A stretch of DNA of 64,000 nt, taken from assembly GCF_003002955.1 (NCBI RefSeq), contig NZ_PVTJ01000009.1:1-64000 (forward strand), given 5' to 3'. Shown here piece by piece: positions 22,653 to 31,514 of this stretch. A program made the translations under genes and the position numbers. Position 1 is the first letter of the stretch. Each line of letters starts with the position of its first letter. Source of the DNA: Glycomyces artemisiae (GTDB taxonomy: Bacteria; Actinomycetota; Actinomycetes; Mycobacteriales; Micromonosporaceae). The notes beneath the pieces are model-generated. The model did not search any database. It had not been told where the DNA came from and worked only from the letters and a program-made list of their open reading frames with translations.

Positions 22653-22898
22653 ATGTCCTCCGAGACCCCTGAGACCGACACGGCCGCCGAGCGGCGGCCC
22701 CACGAGCGCGAGCAGGCCGGCCGGTCCGGCCTGCTCTCCTCGCTCGACCCCATGGCCGCCTACGAGCGGCGCACCGCCCGCATCCGCGAGGAGATCGCCC
22801 GCAACCGCCGCGGCGAGTACAAGGTTCCGACCTGGGTCCTGGCGCTCGCGCTGGCGGGCGTGATCGGCCTGTGGGTCGTGGTGCTGTTCGTGCTCTAG
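22653..22898 (+). CDS. small tail-anchored membrane protein
   Basis: An 81-residue protein 10 nt after pafA. The first 58 residues are charged and predicted helical (AAYERRTARIREEIARNRRGEYKV), and the last 20 form one membrane span ending at the stop. It overlaps the end of the convergent DUF3866 gene by 4 nt. No known function. Confidence 0.7.
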   Translation: MSSETPETDTAAERRPHEREQAGRSGLLSSLDPMAAYERRTARIREEIARNRRGEYKVPTWVLALALAGVIGLWVVVLFVL

Positions 22899-23983
22899 CG
22901 GCGCTTGGCGAGGTGGGCCGCGTGGCGGCCCGCTGCGGCTTCGGCGACGAAGTAGACGCGGTCCTTGTCGAGGCCGCGGCCCATCGTGGAGAGCTTGACC
23001 GGGAGGGACTCCATGGCCTCGACGAGGCCGGAGCAGTCGACCTCGATCTGGCGGTGGCGCTCGGGGAGGGTGGCGAGCTGGGCGCGGATCTTCGGTTCGA
23101 GGTCGGCGGGGAGCTCGTCGGGGACCGGGATGTCGGCCGGGGCCAGGGCGACCCTGCCGTAGGCGGTCATCGAGTGGTGGGAGACGCCGCGGTGGCGTTC
23201 GCGGGCGTCGCCCTCCGAGATCCGCAGGGAAGCGACCGGGCGGCCGCCGAGGACCGACGCCGCGTTCACGGCCTCGCCCGCCGCAGTGCCCGAGAAGCCC
23301 CACACGGTGCCCGTGCCGAGGTTGCCCGGGCCCTGGGCGACGATCGCGATGTCGGCGCCGCCGACGACGCGGGCCGCGATGAGCGCGTTGTGGATGTTCG
23401 TGGCCTCCAGGTCGCCGCCGAAGCACTGGCCCGCGGTGACGACCGTGCAGATCCGGTCAGAGAGCTGGTCGAGCTGGCGCGAGAACCACGCCGGGAGCGC
23501 CCCGCCGTCGGTCATCACGTACGCGACCTTCGCGCCCGGCGCGGTCGCGTGGATCCCCGCCAGGACCGGCGCGAGCGCCGAATGCAGGTCCGCGACCACC
23601 ACCGGCATCCCGCCGAGGTCGTCGCACGCCTCTACTGCGGCGCGGTGCGGCGAGTCGTCCTCGTCGACCGCCAGGCGCATCGCCTGCATCGGCGTGTAGC
23701 GGGCCTTGACGATGTGGCCGGGGACGTCGACGTCCGCGGGGAGCCGGTCGGGGACCGCGATGACCAGCGCGTACCCGCCCGTGCCGAGGCCCTTGGCGAT
23801 GGCGTTGCAGTTGAGGAGGACCCGGTCGCCGACCTCCGGGACGCCGACGAGGCCGTCATAGGCGAGGCCCCGGCACGAGAACGCGTCCTCGCCCTCGCGG
23901 GCCTCGACGTCGACCTCCAGCTCGGTGCAGCCGTTCCAGCCGCCGCGCACGCCCGAGACGGTCCCGTATCGCCATCTGATCAC
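22895..23983 (-). CDS. DUF3866 family protein
   Basis: A 362-residue protein matching the actinobacterial DUF3866 family that lies beside pafA/pafB in many genomes. Recognisable parts are the N-terminal beta region (VGDRVLLNCNAIAKGLGTGG), a Rossmann-like centre (VVVADLHSALAPVLAG, KVAYVMTDGGALPAWFS) and IVAQGPGNLGTGTVWGFSG. No enzymatic role is established. It is convergent with pafA and divergent from pafB. Confidence 0.82.
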   Translation of the reverse strand: MIRWRYGTVSGVRGGWNGCTELEVDVEAREGEDAFSCRGLAYDGLVGVPEVGDRVLLNCNAIAKGLGTGGYALVIAVPDRLPADVDVPGHIVKARYTPMQAMRLAVDEDDSPHRAAVEACDDLGGMPVVVADLHSALAPVLAGIHATAPGAKVAYVMTDGGALPAWFSRQLDQLSDRICTVVTAGQCFGGDLEATNIHNALIAARVVGGADIAIVAQGPGNLGTGTVWGFSGTAAGEAVNAASVLGGRPVASLRISEGDARERHRGVSHHSMTAYGRVALAPADIPVPDELPADLEPKIRAQLATLPERHRQIEVDCSGLVEAMESLPVKLSTMGRGLDKDRVYFVAEAAAGRHAAHLAKRR

Positions 23984-24104
23984 GCCCGGACACTATCAAA
24001 GCGGGCGCGGAGCCCGAGGGCCCGACCGTGCCGCCCGCAAGCCGGCGCCGCCGCGGGGCCGGGCGTGATGGCGGCGCGCGAGGGCGCTGGCATAGGCTGG
24101 GCGG

Positions 24105-25085
24105 GTGTCCAACGATCGCACTGAACGACTGGTGAACCTGGTGCTCTGCCTGCTGTCCTCGCGGCGCTTCCAGACCGCCGGCAGGATCGCCCGGACCGTG
24201 CCCGGATACGAGCACGACCCCGAGGACAAGAAGGCGCACGAGGCGTTCCAGCGCAAGTTCGAGCGCGACAAGGCCGAGCTGCGCCGCATCGGCATCCCGC
24301 TCCAGTCCGGCAACGACTTCCTCGCCGACGGCGAGCCCGGCTACCGGATCGCGCGCTCGGACTTCGAGCTGCCGCAGATCGAGTTCACCGACGCCGAGGC
24401 CGCCGCCGTCGCGGCCGCCGCGCGCCTGTGGCAGCAGCCCGAGCTCCAGTCCGGGAGCGCCGAGGCGCTCCTGAAGCTGCGCGCCGCCGGGATCGACGTC
24501 GAGTCGCACGCCGCGACCGCCACGGTCAAGTCCCTGCCCGGCGCCGAAGCGGCGCTGTCGCCGTTCTTCGAGGCGATCGCCGTGCGCCGCGCCGTCGTCT
24601 TCGACTACCTGGGCTCGCGCGACGAGTCCGCGCAGCAGCGCCGCATCCAGCCCTGGGGCTGCGCGGCCTGGCGCGGCCGCTGGTACGTCGCCGGGCTCGA
24701 CCTCGACCGGGACGCGCAGCGGTGCTTCCGGCTCTCGCGCATCAGCGGGAAGGTCCGGCTCACCGGCCCCGAAGGCGCGTACACGATCCCCGAGGACGTC
24801 GACGTGCTCGCGTTCGCCTCCGAGTCCGAGTCCCGGCTCATGCCCGTGCGCGCCACGGTCATGGTCCGCCCGAAGCGGGCCTGGGGCGTGCGCCGCCGCG
24901 CCGACCAGATCGGGCCGCGCACTCCCGAAGGCGACCAGGTGTGCTTCTCGTACACCGAGACCGCGCCGACGGCCGCGTGGCTCGCGTCGTTCGGACCCGA
25001 CGTGCTCGTCGTCGACCCGCCCGAGCTCGTCAAGGAGACCGTCGCGTGCCTCCAGGCGCTCGCGGCCGAAGAGGGGGACCACTGA
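24105..25085 (+). CDS. pafB: WYL-domain transcriptional regulator PafB
   Basis: A 326-residue regulator with an N-terminal winged helix (RLVNLVLCLLSSRRFQTAGRIA), a WYL domain (PWGCAAWRGRWYVAGLDLDRDAQRCFRLSRI) and a C-terminal WCX region. With PafC it forms the activator of the LexA-independent DNA-damage response. GTG 24105 follows TAGGCT (24093-24098) by 6 nt with no SD, so it is probably leaderless. The stop codon overlaps the start of pafC (TGATG). Confidence 0.93.
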   Translation: MSNDRTERLVNLVLCLLSSRRFQTAGRIARTVPGYEHDPEDKKAHEAFQRKFERDKAELRRIGIPLQSGNDFLADGEPGYRIARSDFELPQIEFTDAEAAAVAAAARLWQQPELQSGSAEALLKLRAAGIDVESHAATATVKSLPGAEAALSPFFEAIAVRRAVVFDYLGSRDESAQQRRIQPWGCAAWRGRWYVAGLDLDRDAQRCFRLSRISGKVRLTGPEGAYTIPEDVDVLAFASESESRLMPVRATVMVRPKRAWGVRRRADQIGPRTPEGDQVCFSYTETAPTAAWLASFGPDVLVVDPPELVKETVACLQALAAEEGDH

Positions 25086-26020
25086 TGGTGACCAACCGCC
25101 TGGCCCGGCTGCTCAACCTCGTCCCGTACCTGGTCGCGCGCCCCGAAGGGGTGCCGATGTCCGAGATCGCCGCGGACTTCGGGGTGGACGTCGAGCAGGT
25201 GCAGGCCGACCTGACGATGCTGTGGATGTGCGGCCTGCCCGGGTACGGGCCCGGCGACCTCATCGACATCGCGTTCGACGCCGACGCCGTGCGGGTCCTG
25301 TTCGCCGCCGGAATGGACCGGCCCGTGCGCCTCGCCGCCCACGAGGCCCTCGCCCTGTCGGTGGCCCTGCGGGTCCTCGCCGACACGCCCGGCGTGGGCG
25401 ACCGCGCCGCCATCGCCTCCGCGCTCGACAAGCTCGCCGCCGCCGCGGGGGAGGCGCCCGCCGACGTCACCGTCCGCGACACCGTCACCGACCCGGCCGC
25501 GGAGAAGTACGCCGCGCTCGTCGCCTCCGGGCACGCCGCGCGCATCACCTACTACTCCGCGCACCGCGACACCACCTCCGAGCGGGTCGTCGACCCCATC
25601 GAGATCGTCGTCGCCGAAGGCCACGCCTACCTGCGGGCCTGGTGCCGCACCGCGGGGGAGATCCGCCAGTTCCGCATCGACCGGATCGACGCGTGCAGCG
25701 AGCTCGACGAGCCCTCCGAGCCGCTGCGGCTCACCAACCAGCCCGCGCCGACCGCGTTCCTCGCCTCGGAGCTGCCGCGCATCGAGCTGCTGCTCGGGCC
25801 CGGCGCGAAGGGCGTCTCGGACTCCTACCCGTGCGAGGAGGTCGCCGGGGAGCCCGACGGGCGCCGCCGCGTCGTCATGCGCGTGCGCGACCTCGACTGG
25901 GCCCGCCGCTTCGTCCTCGGGCTCGGCGGCGAAGCCGAGGTCGTCGCCCCCGCCGAGCTGCGCGACGCGGTCCGCCAGACCGCGGCCTCCGCGCTCGCCC
26001 GCTACGCCCCGGCCGCCTGA
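25085..26020 (+). CDS. pafC: WYL-domain transcriptional regulator PafC
   Basis: A 311-residue partner of PafB: HTH (RLARLLNLVPYLVARPEGVPMSEIAADFGV), WYL domain with ITYYSAHRDTTSERVVDPIEIVVAEGHAYLRAWC and FRIDRI, and a WCX tail. Unlike PafB the WYL core is written AYLRAWC. One-base overlap with pafB shows translational coupling; the two proteins act as a heterodimer. Confidence 0.93.
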   Translation: MVTNRLARLLNLVPYLVARPEGVPMSEIAADFGVDVEQVQADLTMLWMCGLPGYGPGDLIDIAFDADAVRVLFAAGMDRPVRLAAHEALALSVALRVLADTPGVGDRAAIASALDKLAAAAGEAPADVTVRDTVTDPAAEKYAALVASGHAARITYYSAHRDTTSERVVDPIEIVVAEGHAYLRAWCRTAGEIRQFRIDRIDACSELDEPSEPLRLTNQPAPTAFLASELPRIELLLGPGAKGVSDSYPCEEVAGEPDGRRRVVMRVRDLDWARRFVLGLGGEAEVVAPAELRDAVRQTAASALARYAPAA

Positions 26021-26050
26021 GCCGGGCCCGCGTCCGCTTAGAATGTCCCG

Positions 26051-26260
26051 ATGATCTGGGCGATATCGGTCGTGCTGGCACTCGCCGGACTCGTGCTCCT
26101 CGCCGTCGCGGCGTGGCGCCTCCTCGGCGGCCTGAGCGAACTCAAATCCGGGCTCGACCGCGTCCAAGAACGCGCCGGCCAGGTACAGGACCTGCAAGAA
26201 CGCTTGAACGAGACGATGGCGGAAGTGCAGCGCACGACCGCCGCGCTGCCCGAGAAATGA
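26051..26260 (+). CDS. small membrane protein with coiled coil
   Basis: A 69-residue protein between pafC and tatA. Residues 2-26 form one membrane span and residues 30-64 a helical, coiled-coil-like tail (SGLDRVQERAGQVQDLQERLNETMAEV). TAGAAT (26039-26044) ends 6 nt before the ATG, so it appears leaderless. Such small proteins are regularly found here in actinobacteria; function unknown. Confidence 0.7.
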   Translation: MIWAISVVLALAGLVLLAVAAWRLLGGLSELKSGLDRVQERAGQVQDLQERLNETMAEVQRTTAALPEK

Positions 26261-26444
26261 CACGGGCCGGTCGCACTCGCCACATTCTGATAAAGATCGG
26301 CGATCCCGAAGGCTCCAGTGTTGACGGAAGTGTCAAACGTCGGTCATGCTTGTCCGGCTCGACGACGTCGTAGCCGCGCCTACCAACGGTGACCACGGGG
26401 TGAACCCGGTCTCAGGCTCCGTGGCGGCAGCCTCGACCGAGGCA

Positions 26445-26450
26445 TACGAT
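26445..26450 (+). promoter_or_regulatory. -10 box of tatA
   Basis: TACGAT about 39 nt before the tatA start, in a 228-nt gap. A second candidate lies upstream: TTGACG (26321-26326) with CATGCT 18 nt later, in which TTGAC and GTCAA form a short inverted repeat. The gap holds no gene. Confidence 0.4.
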
Positions 26451-26488
26451 GGTAATCGTCACCGACAGATATCCGGAGGGACCGAACA

Positions 26489-26767
26489 ATGGGTGCACTG
26501 AAGCCCTGGCACATCATCATTCTCGTCGTTGTCATCCTGCTGGTGTTCGGCTCCCGGAAGCTCCCGGACATGGCCCGCGGTCTGGGTCGCTCCATGCGCA
26601 TCCTCAAGTCCGAGACCGAGGCCATGAAGAAGGACGGGACCAACCCGGACGAGGACGGCGACACCCGCGCCGAGCCCAAGCACACGCGCGAGCCGCTGGA
26701 GCCGCCGCAGCCGGTCAACGAGTCCGTGATCGACGGCGAATCGGTCGACCGCAAGCAGACCCGCTAA
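26489..26767 (+). CDS. tatA: twin-arginine translocase subunit TatA
   Basis: A 92-residue pore-forming Tat subunit: one N-terminal span (PWHIIILVVVILLVFG), the FGSRKLPDMARGLGRSMRILKSE amphipathic helix and a charged tail. It oligomerises with TatC to move folded proteins with RR signals across the membrane. SD GGAGGG 9 nt upstream. Followed by tatC after 22 nt. Confidence 0.96.
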   Translation: MGALKPWHIIILVVVILLVFGSRKLPDMARGLGRSMRILKSETEAMKKDGTNPDEDGDTRAEPKHTREPLEPPQPVNESVIDGESVDRKQTR

Positions 26768-26789
26768 CCCGGATTCGACCGTTACGGAC

Positions 26790-27767
26790 ATGGCGGACGA
26801 ACCACCGCGCCGCAAGGGCAAACGGCAGACCAAGTTCCAGCGCGCCGCCGACGGCTCCATGACGCTCATGGAGCACCTCATGGACCTGCGATCGCGCCTG
26901 ATGATCGCGGTCCTGGTGATCCTGGTCGGCACCGCGCTGGGCCTGATCTTCTCCAAGCAGGCCATCGAGTTCCTCGCGCAGCCCTACTGCAACACGTCGG
27001 GCACGAACGTCGAGTCGGGCGAGGAAGTGCTCTGCAACTTCACGTTGAACTCGCCGGCCTCGCACATCGCCCTGTACCTCAAGGTGTCGCTGTACATGGG
27101 CCTGGTCGCGACCTCGCCGATCTGGCTGTACCAGCTGTGGGCGTTCATCGCCCCCGGCCTGCACCGCAACGAGCGCAAGTACGCCTACACGTTCATCGGG
27201 ATCGCCGCGCCGCTGTTCCTCGGCGGCGCGACCCTCGCGTACTTCGTGGTCAGCCACGGCATCCAGTTCATCATGGTGCTCCAAGAGGGCACCGGGTTCA
27301 CGATCGCCCTGAACCTAGAGGAGTACATCAACTTCTACCTCACGGTGATGGTGGTCTTCGGCGTCGGCTTCGAGTTCCCGCTGATCATGCTGATGCTCAA
27401 CGTCATGGGCATCGTCACGGCCAAGCGGATGCGCGGCTGGTGGCGCATCGTGGTCGTCGTGAGCTTCATCTTCACCGCGATCTTCACGCCCACGCCCGAC
27501 CCGTTCGGCATGACGGCGCTGGCGATCTGCATGCTCTTCCTCTATGGACTCGCGCTGATCATCGCCCACCTCAACGACAAGCGCAAGGGCATCACCGACG
27601 AGGAGAACTGGGACGACGAGGAGGCCAGCGACATCGGTTCCTCCAGCGATGTCGACGCGGCGACCTCGATCCGCGCTGGCGGCCTCGACGACGAGGACTA
27701 CCCGGCCGACAACGACCGGCGCAACCGGCTCGGCAGGCGCGTCGACGGCTACGACGACATCACCTGA
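26790..27767 (+). CDS. tatC: twin-arginine translocase subunit TatC
   Basis: A 325-residue, six-span receptor of the Tat pathway. MTLMEHLMDLRSRL is the signal-peptide binding N-terminus with the conserved Glu and Arg; PIWLYQLWAFIAPGLHRNERKY and FGVGFEFPLIMLML are standard. A 25-residue extracellular loop with two Cys (PYCN...LCNF) and an acidic 65-residue C-terminal tail are actinobacterial features. The operon ends at the hairpin at 27798. Confidence 0.96.
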   Translation: MADEPPRRKGKRQTKFQRAADGSMTLMEHLMDLRSRLMIAVLVILVGTALGLIFSKQAIEFLAQPYCNTSGTNVESGEEVLCNFTLNSPASHIALYLKVSLYMGLVATSPIWLYQLWAFIAPGLHRNERKYAYTFIGIAAPLFLGGATLAYFVVSHGIQFIMVLQEGTGFTIALNLEEYINFYLTVMVVFGVGFEFPLIMLMLNVMGIVTAKRMRGWWRIVVVVSFIFTAIFTPTPDPFGMTALAICMLFLYGLALIIAHLNDKRKGITDEENWDDEEASDIGSSSDVDAATSIRAGGLDDEDYPADNDRRNRLGRRVDGYDDIT

Positions 27768-27797
27768 GTCCGGTTGGGACGCAGGTAGAGCGATAGC

Positions 27798-27828
27798 GAA
27801 AGGCCCCGGGTTCGACCCGGGGCCTTTC
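27798..27828. terminator. bidirectional terminator hairpin
   Basis: A perfect 14-bp stem (27798-27811 with 27815-27828) with loop TCG. It separates the convergent tatC and HAD genes. Confidence 0.85.
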
Positions 27829-27845
27829 CGCTGTCTCCGAAGCGC

Positions 27846-28583
27846 CTAGCAGCCCGCGCGGACGAGGCGCAGGACCGCGTCCAGGCCCACCGCCCGGCCC
27901 GCCTCGGCGTGCGGCAGCAGGTAGCAGCGCGCCCCGACCCGGGCCGCGCCCGCGTCGGCCATCGTGTCGCCGACCATGAGCACCCGGCCCGGCTCGACGT
28001 CCAGCGCATGGCACGCGGAGTAGAAGATCTTCTCGTCCGGCTTGCAGTAGCCGACCTCGTAGGACAGCACCCACGCGTCGATGAACCGGTCGATGCCCAG
28101 GCGCCGCAGGATCGGGCGCGCGTCGAAGCCGATGTTCGACACCAGCGCGATCGGGTAGCCCTGGGCCTTGAGCGACACCAGGGTCGCGAGCGTGTCGGCG
28201 AACGCCACCCAGCCCTCGGGGGAGGCGAGCCGGTCGTAGAGGGCCTCCGCGAGGCCGTCGAACACGCCGTGGGCCTGCGCCGCGAGGGCCGTGAACGCCT
28301 CGCGGTGGGCGTCCTCGTCGAGGTCCCGCTCCGCCCACGCCTCGGCGAAGTGCGGCCGCACCCGCGGCTCCATGCCCGAACCGAGCCAGCCCTGCGCGCC
28401 GATGGCGTCGGCCAGCGCCGTCACCGCGAGCGGCGAGAGCTGCTTCCCGCAGGCGTCCGCGGCCAGCGCGACCGACCTGGTCAGGGGTTCGAGCTGCGCC
28501 AAGGTGCCGTGGAAGTCGAACAGGACCGCGTCGACCCCTCCGCGTCCCGCATCGTCGTCTCCTGGTGAGGAATCACGGTGCAC
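27846..28583 (-). CDS. HAD-superfamily hydrolase
   Basis: A HAD phosphatase with motif I DAVLFDFHGTLAQLE (His replaces the usual second Asp partner, DxHGT, which is still compatible with hydrolase activity in this subfamily), motif II LVSNIG, motif III Lys in GYCKPDEKIF and motif IV VLMVGDTMADAGAARVG. The start is uncertain: GTG 28583 gives 245 residues, GTG 28619 or ATG 28685 would add an unstructured N-terminus, the last overlapping the helicase start. Substrate unknown. Confidence 0.82.
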   Translation of the reverse strand: MHRDSSPGDDDAGRGGVDAVLFDFHGTLAQLEPLTRSVALAADACGKQLSPLAVTALADAIGAQGWLGSGMEPRVRPHFAEAWAERDLDEDAHREAFTALAAQAHGVFDGLAEALYDRLASPEGWVAFADTLATLVSLKAQGYPIALVSNIGFDARPILRRLGIDRFIDAWVLSYEVGYCKPDEKIFYSACHALDVEPGRVLMVGDTMADAGAARVGARCYLLPHAEAGRAVGLDAVLRLVRAGC

Positions 28584-28683
28584 ATCCGGGACGATACCCG
28601 GCCGTGTAGGCGTCGTCACAGCCGGGTGCGCCGGGCGCGTTACCGGGATGCTCTTGTCGGGGCGGCAGACTAGTGTTGGGACC

Positions 28684-31410
28684 ATGGTTAACGCCGACGT
28701 GCCTTACGCCGACGACCGCTCCCCGGCCGAACGCCACGCCGCCTCCCAGGCGCGTCGGCAGTGGCCCCAGCTGGCGGCATTCGCGGGGGACTACTCCTTT
28801 GAACTCGACGACTTCCAGGTCCAGGCGTGCCGCGTCCTGGAAGCGGGGCACGGCGTCCTCGTGTGCGCGCCCACCGGCGCCGGGAAGACCGTCGTCGGGG
28901 AGTTCGCGGTCCACCTCGCGCTCGCGGAGGGCGCGAAGTGCTTCTACACGACCCCGATCAAGGCGCTGTCGAACCAGAAGTTCAACGACCTCGTCGAGGC
29001 CCACGGCGCTGAGAACGTCGGACTCCTGACCGGGGACACGGTCGTCAACGGCGAGGCCCCGATCGTCGTGATGACGACCGAGGTCCTGCGGAACATGATC
29101 TACGCGGGCTCGGCGACCCTCCAGGGGCTGCGGTACGTGGTCATGGACGAGGTGCACTACCTCGCCGACCGGTTCCGCGGCGCGGTGTGGGAGGAGATCA
29201 TCATCGAACTCCCGCAGGAGGTCCGGGTCGTCTCGCTGTCGGCGACGGTCTCCAATGCGGAGGAGTTCGGCGACTGGCTCAAGAGCGTGCGCGGCTCCAC
29301 CGAGGTCGTGGTCTCCGAGACGCGGCCGGTCCCGCTGTGGCAGCACATGATGATCGGCGGCGCGCTGCTCGACCTGTTCGAGCCCGGCGCCGACTACGTC
29401 TCCAAAGAGCTGCTGAAGAAGGACGCGCGGATGCGCGAGCGCGGGGAGCGCGCGGGCGGCGGTCGCCGCCGCGGACGGCCCCATGTGGACCGCGGCCGGG
29501 TCGTCTCCCGGCTCGACCAGGCCGCGCTGCTGCCCGCGATCTACTTCATCTTCTCGCGCGCCGGATGCGATGCGGCCGTAGACGAATGCGTGCGGGCCGG
29601 GCTCCGGCTCACCGACGGACGCGAGCGCGATGAGATCGTCGACTACGCGACTGCGTCGGTCGCCCACATCGACCCCGCCGACCTCGACGCGGTCGGCTTC
29701 GACCGGTGGCTCGCGGGCCTCGCGGCCGGGATCGCCGCGCACCACGCCGGGCTGCTGCCGGTGTTCAAGGAGGTCGTCGAGAAGCTGTTCGAGCGCGGCC
29801 TGCTCAAGGCGGTGTTCGCCACCGAGACGCTCGCGCTGGGCATCAACATGCCCGCCCGGTCGGTGGTCCTGGAGCGGCTCATCAAGTACGACGGCTCCGA
29901 CCACGTCATGCTCACGCCCGGCCAGTACACGCAGCTCACCGGGCGCGCCGGGCGCCGCGGCATCGACGTCGAGGGGCACGCGGTGACCGTGTGGGCCGAG
30001 GACGTGCGGCCCAAGGAGCTCGCGGGGCTCGCGTCCAAGCGCACCTATCCGCTGAACTCCTCGTTCGCGCCGTCGTACAACATGGCCGTGAACCTCATCG
30101 GCGCGGCCGGAGTCGAACGCGCGCAAGAGGTCCTGGCGTCCTCGTTCGCGCAGTTCCAATCGGACGCCGAGGCCGTCCACATCGCCGAGCAGGCCCGGTC
30201 GCTCGGGCGCCGCGCCGCTGAGGCCGCGAAGGGCGCCGAGTGCCACAAGGGCGACTTCCTCGCGTACTTCGAACTGACGCATGAACTCTCGCAGGCCGAG
30301 CGCGCGAACCAGAAGCGCCGCAAGGGCGCCCTGCGCGACGAGGCCCGCACCCGCCTGGAGGAGCTGCGCGCCGGCGACGTCGTGTGGATCTCGCGCGGCA
30401 AGCGCGCCGGGTGGGCGGTGTTCCTGCGGCCCACCGGCGGCTCGCGGCACCACGACCCGCGGTGGGCGGTGCTCACGGCCGACGGGTGGGCCGGGACGCT
30501 GGAGACCTCCGCGTTCGACGGCGGCCTGGAGGTCGTGACGAAGATCCGCGTCGACAAGCGCTTCGACCGGCGTGATCCGCGCTCGCGCAACGACCTCGCG
30601 GCGAGCCTGCGCGAGGCCACAAGGGACCGTTCGCGGCCGACGCGCCGCGGCGGGGCCGCCGAGACCCCCGAGATCGCGCGCCTGCGCGAGGAGGTCAAGA
30701 ACCACCCGTGCCGCACCTGCCCCGACGCCGGGCAGCACACCGTGCACGCGTCCCGCTGGTCGCGGCTCAAGCGCGAGGAGGACGCGCTGCGGCGCCGGTC
30801 CGAGCGGCGCGAGCACTCGCTGGCGCGGCAGTTCACGGCCGTGCGGGAGGTGCTCACCGAGTTCGGGTACCTCGAAGGCGAGACCGTCACGGATTCGGGG
30901 CGGCTGCTGCGGAACCTGTTCGTGGAGACCGACCTGCTCGTCGCGCAGTGCCTGCGCGACGGGATCTGGGAGGGGCTCGAACCCGCGGCGCTGGCCGCGG
31001 TGGCGTCGACGGTGATCTACGAGTCGCGGTTCGAGGAGGACGAGTTCTTCGTGGCCGTGCCGGGGCAGATCACCGAGCATGTGGCGAAGACCGTGCGGCG
31101 GTGGGAGGCGATCCGGCGCACCGAGAACCAGCGCGGCCTGTCGCTGATCTCGCGGCCGCAGCTGGGCCTGGCGTGGCCGATCTACCGGTGGACCAGCGGC
31201 GAGGAGCTCTCGAAGGCGCTCGCCGCGGCCGACGGGCCGTGGCCAATGCCCGGCGGCGACTTCGTCCGCTGGGCCCGCCGCACCGCGGACCTGCTGCACC
31301 AGATGGGGACCGCCGCGCGGTTCCTCGGCACGGAGTCCTCGAACAAGCTCGCCGATTCGGCGTTCGACGCGGTGGACGCGATCCGCCGCGGCGTGGTCGC
31401 CGACGTGTAG
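28684..31410 (+). CDS. helY: DEAD/DEAH superfamily 2 helicase, HelY/Mtr4-like
   Basis: A 908-residue Ski2/Mtr4-like helicase. Motif I APTGAGKT, Ia TTPIKALSNQKF, II DEVH, III SLSAT, V TETLALGINMPARSVV and VI QLTGRAGRRGIDVEG are intact. A long middle region and a DSHCT domain at the C-terminus (about 720-908) follow, with a CRTCPDAGQH Cys pair near residue 680. It is probably an RNA helicase. The ATG at 28684 lies 7 nt behind TAGTGT, so the message is likely leaderless. Same place as Rv2092c in M. tuberculosis. Confidence 0.93.
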   Translation: MVNADVPYADDRSPAERHAASQARRQWPQLAAFAGDYSFELDDFQVQACRVLEAGHGVLVCAPTGAGKTVVGEFAVHLALAEGAKCFYTTPIKALSNQKFNDLVEAHGAENVGLLTGDTVVNGEAPIVVMTTEVLRNMIYAGSATLQGLRYVVMDEVHYLADRFRGAVWEEIIIELPQEVRVVSLSATVSNAEEFGDWLKSVRGSTEVVVSETRPVPLWQHMMIGGALLDLFEPGADYVSKELLKKDARMRERGERAGGGRRRGRPHVDRGRVVSRLDQAALLPAIYFIFSRAGCDAAVDECVRAGLRLTDGRERDEIVDYATASVAHIDPADLDAVGFDRWLAGLAAGIAAHHAGLLPVFKEVVEKLFERGLLKAVFATETLALGINMPARSVVLERLIKYDGSDHVMLTPGQYTQLTGRAGRRGIDVEGHAVTVWAEDVRPKELAGLASKRTYPLNSSFAPSYNMAVNLIGAAGVERAQEVLASSFAQFQSDAEAVHIAEQARSLGRRAAEAAKGAECHKGDFLAYFELTHELSQAERANQKRRKGALRDEARTRLEELRAGDVVWISRGKRAGWAVFLRPTGGSRHHDPRWAVLTADGWAGTLETSAFDGGLEVVTKIRVDKRFDRRDPRSRNDLAASLREATRDRSRPTRRGGAAETPEIARLREEVKNHPCRTCPDAGQHTVHASRWSRLKREEDALRRRSERREHSLARQFTAVREVLTEFGYLEGETVTDSGRLLRNLFVETDLLVAQCLRDGIWEGLEPAALAAVASTVIYESRFEEDEFFVAVPGQITEHVAKTVRRWEAIRRTENQRGLSLISRPQLGLAWPIYRWTSGEELSKALAAADGPWPMPGGDFVRWARRTADLLHQMGTAARFLGTESSNKLADSAFDAVDAIRRGVVADV

Positions 31411-31445
31411 GACCAGGGAAGCGAGCCCTGCTCGCGTTCAATGTC

Positions 31446-31475
31446 GCCCCCGCTTGCAAGCGTGCCTGCGGGGGC
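31446..31475. terminator. weak hairpin between convergent genes
   Basis: An 8-bp stem (31446-31453 with 31468-31475) around a loop that itself contains the palindrome CGCTTGCAAGCG. It lies between the convergent helicase and exonuclease genes and may act as a terminator for both. Confidence 0.45.
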
Positions 31476-31514
31476 CGACAGTTTGCGGCTTGGCCGTCCC
31501 CCGGGTGGGGGAGG

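Noticed and set aside
27846..28685. HAD protein starting at 28685
   Set aside because: It would overlap the helicase start and its leaderless promoter on the other strand, and homology begins about 50 residues later.
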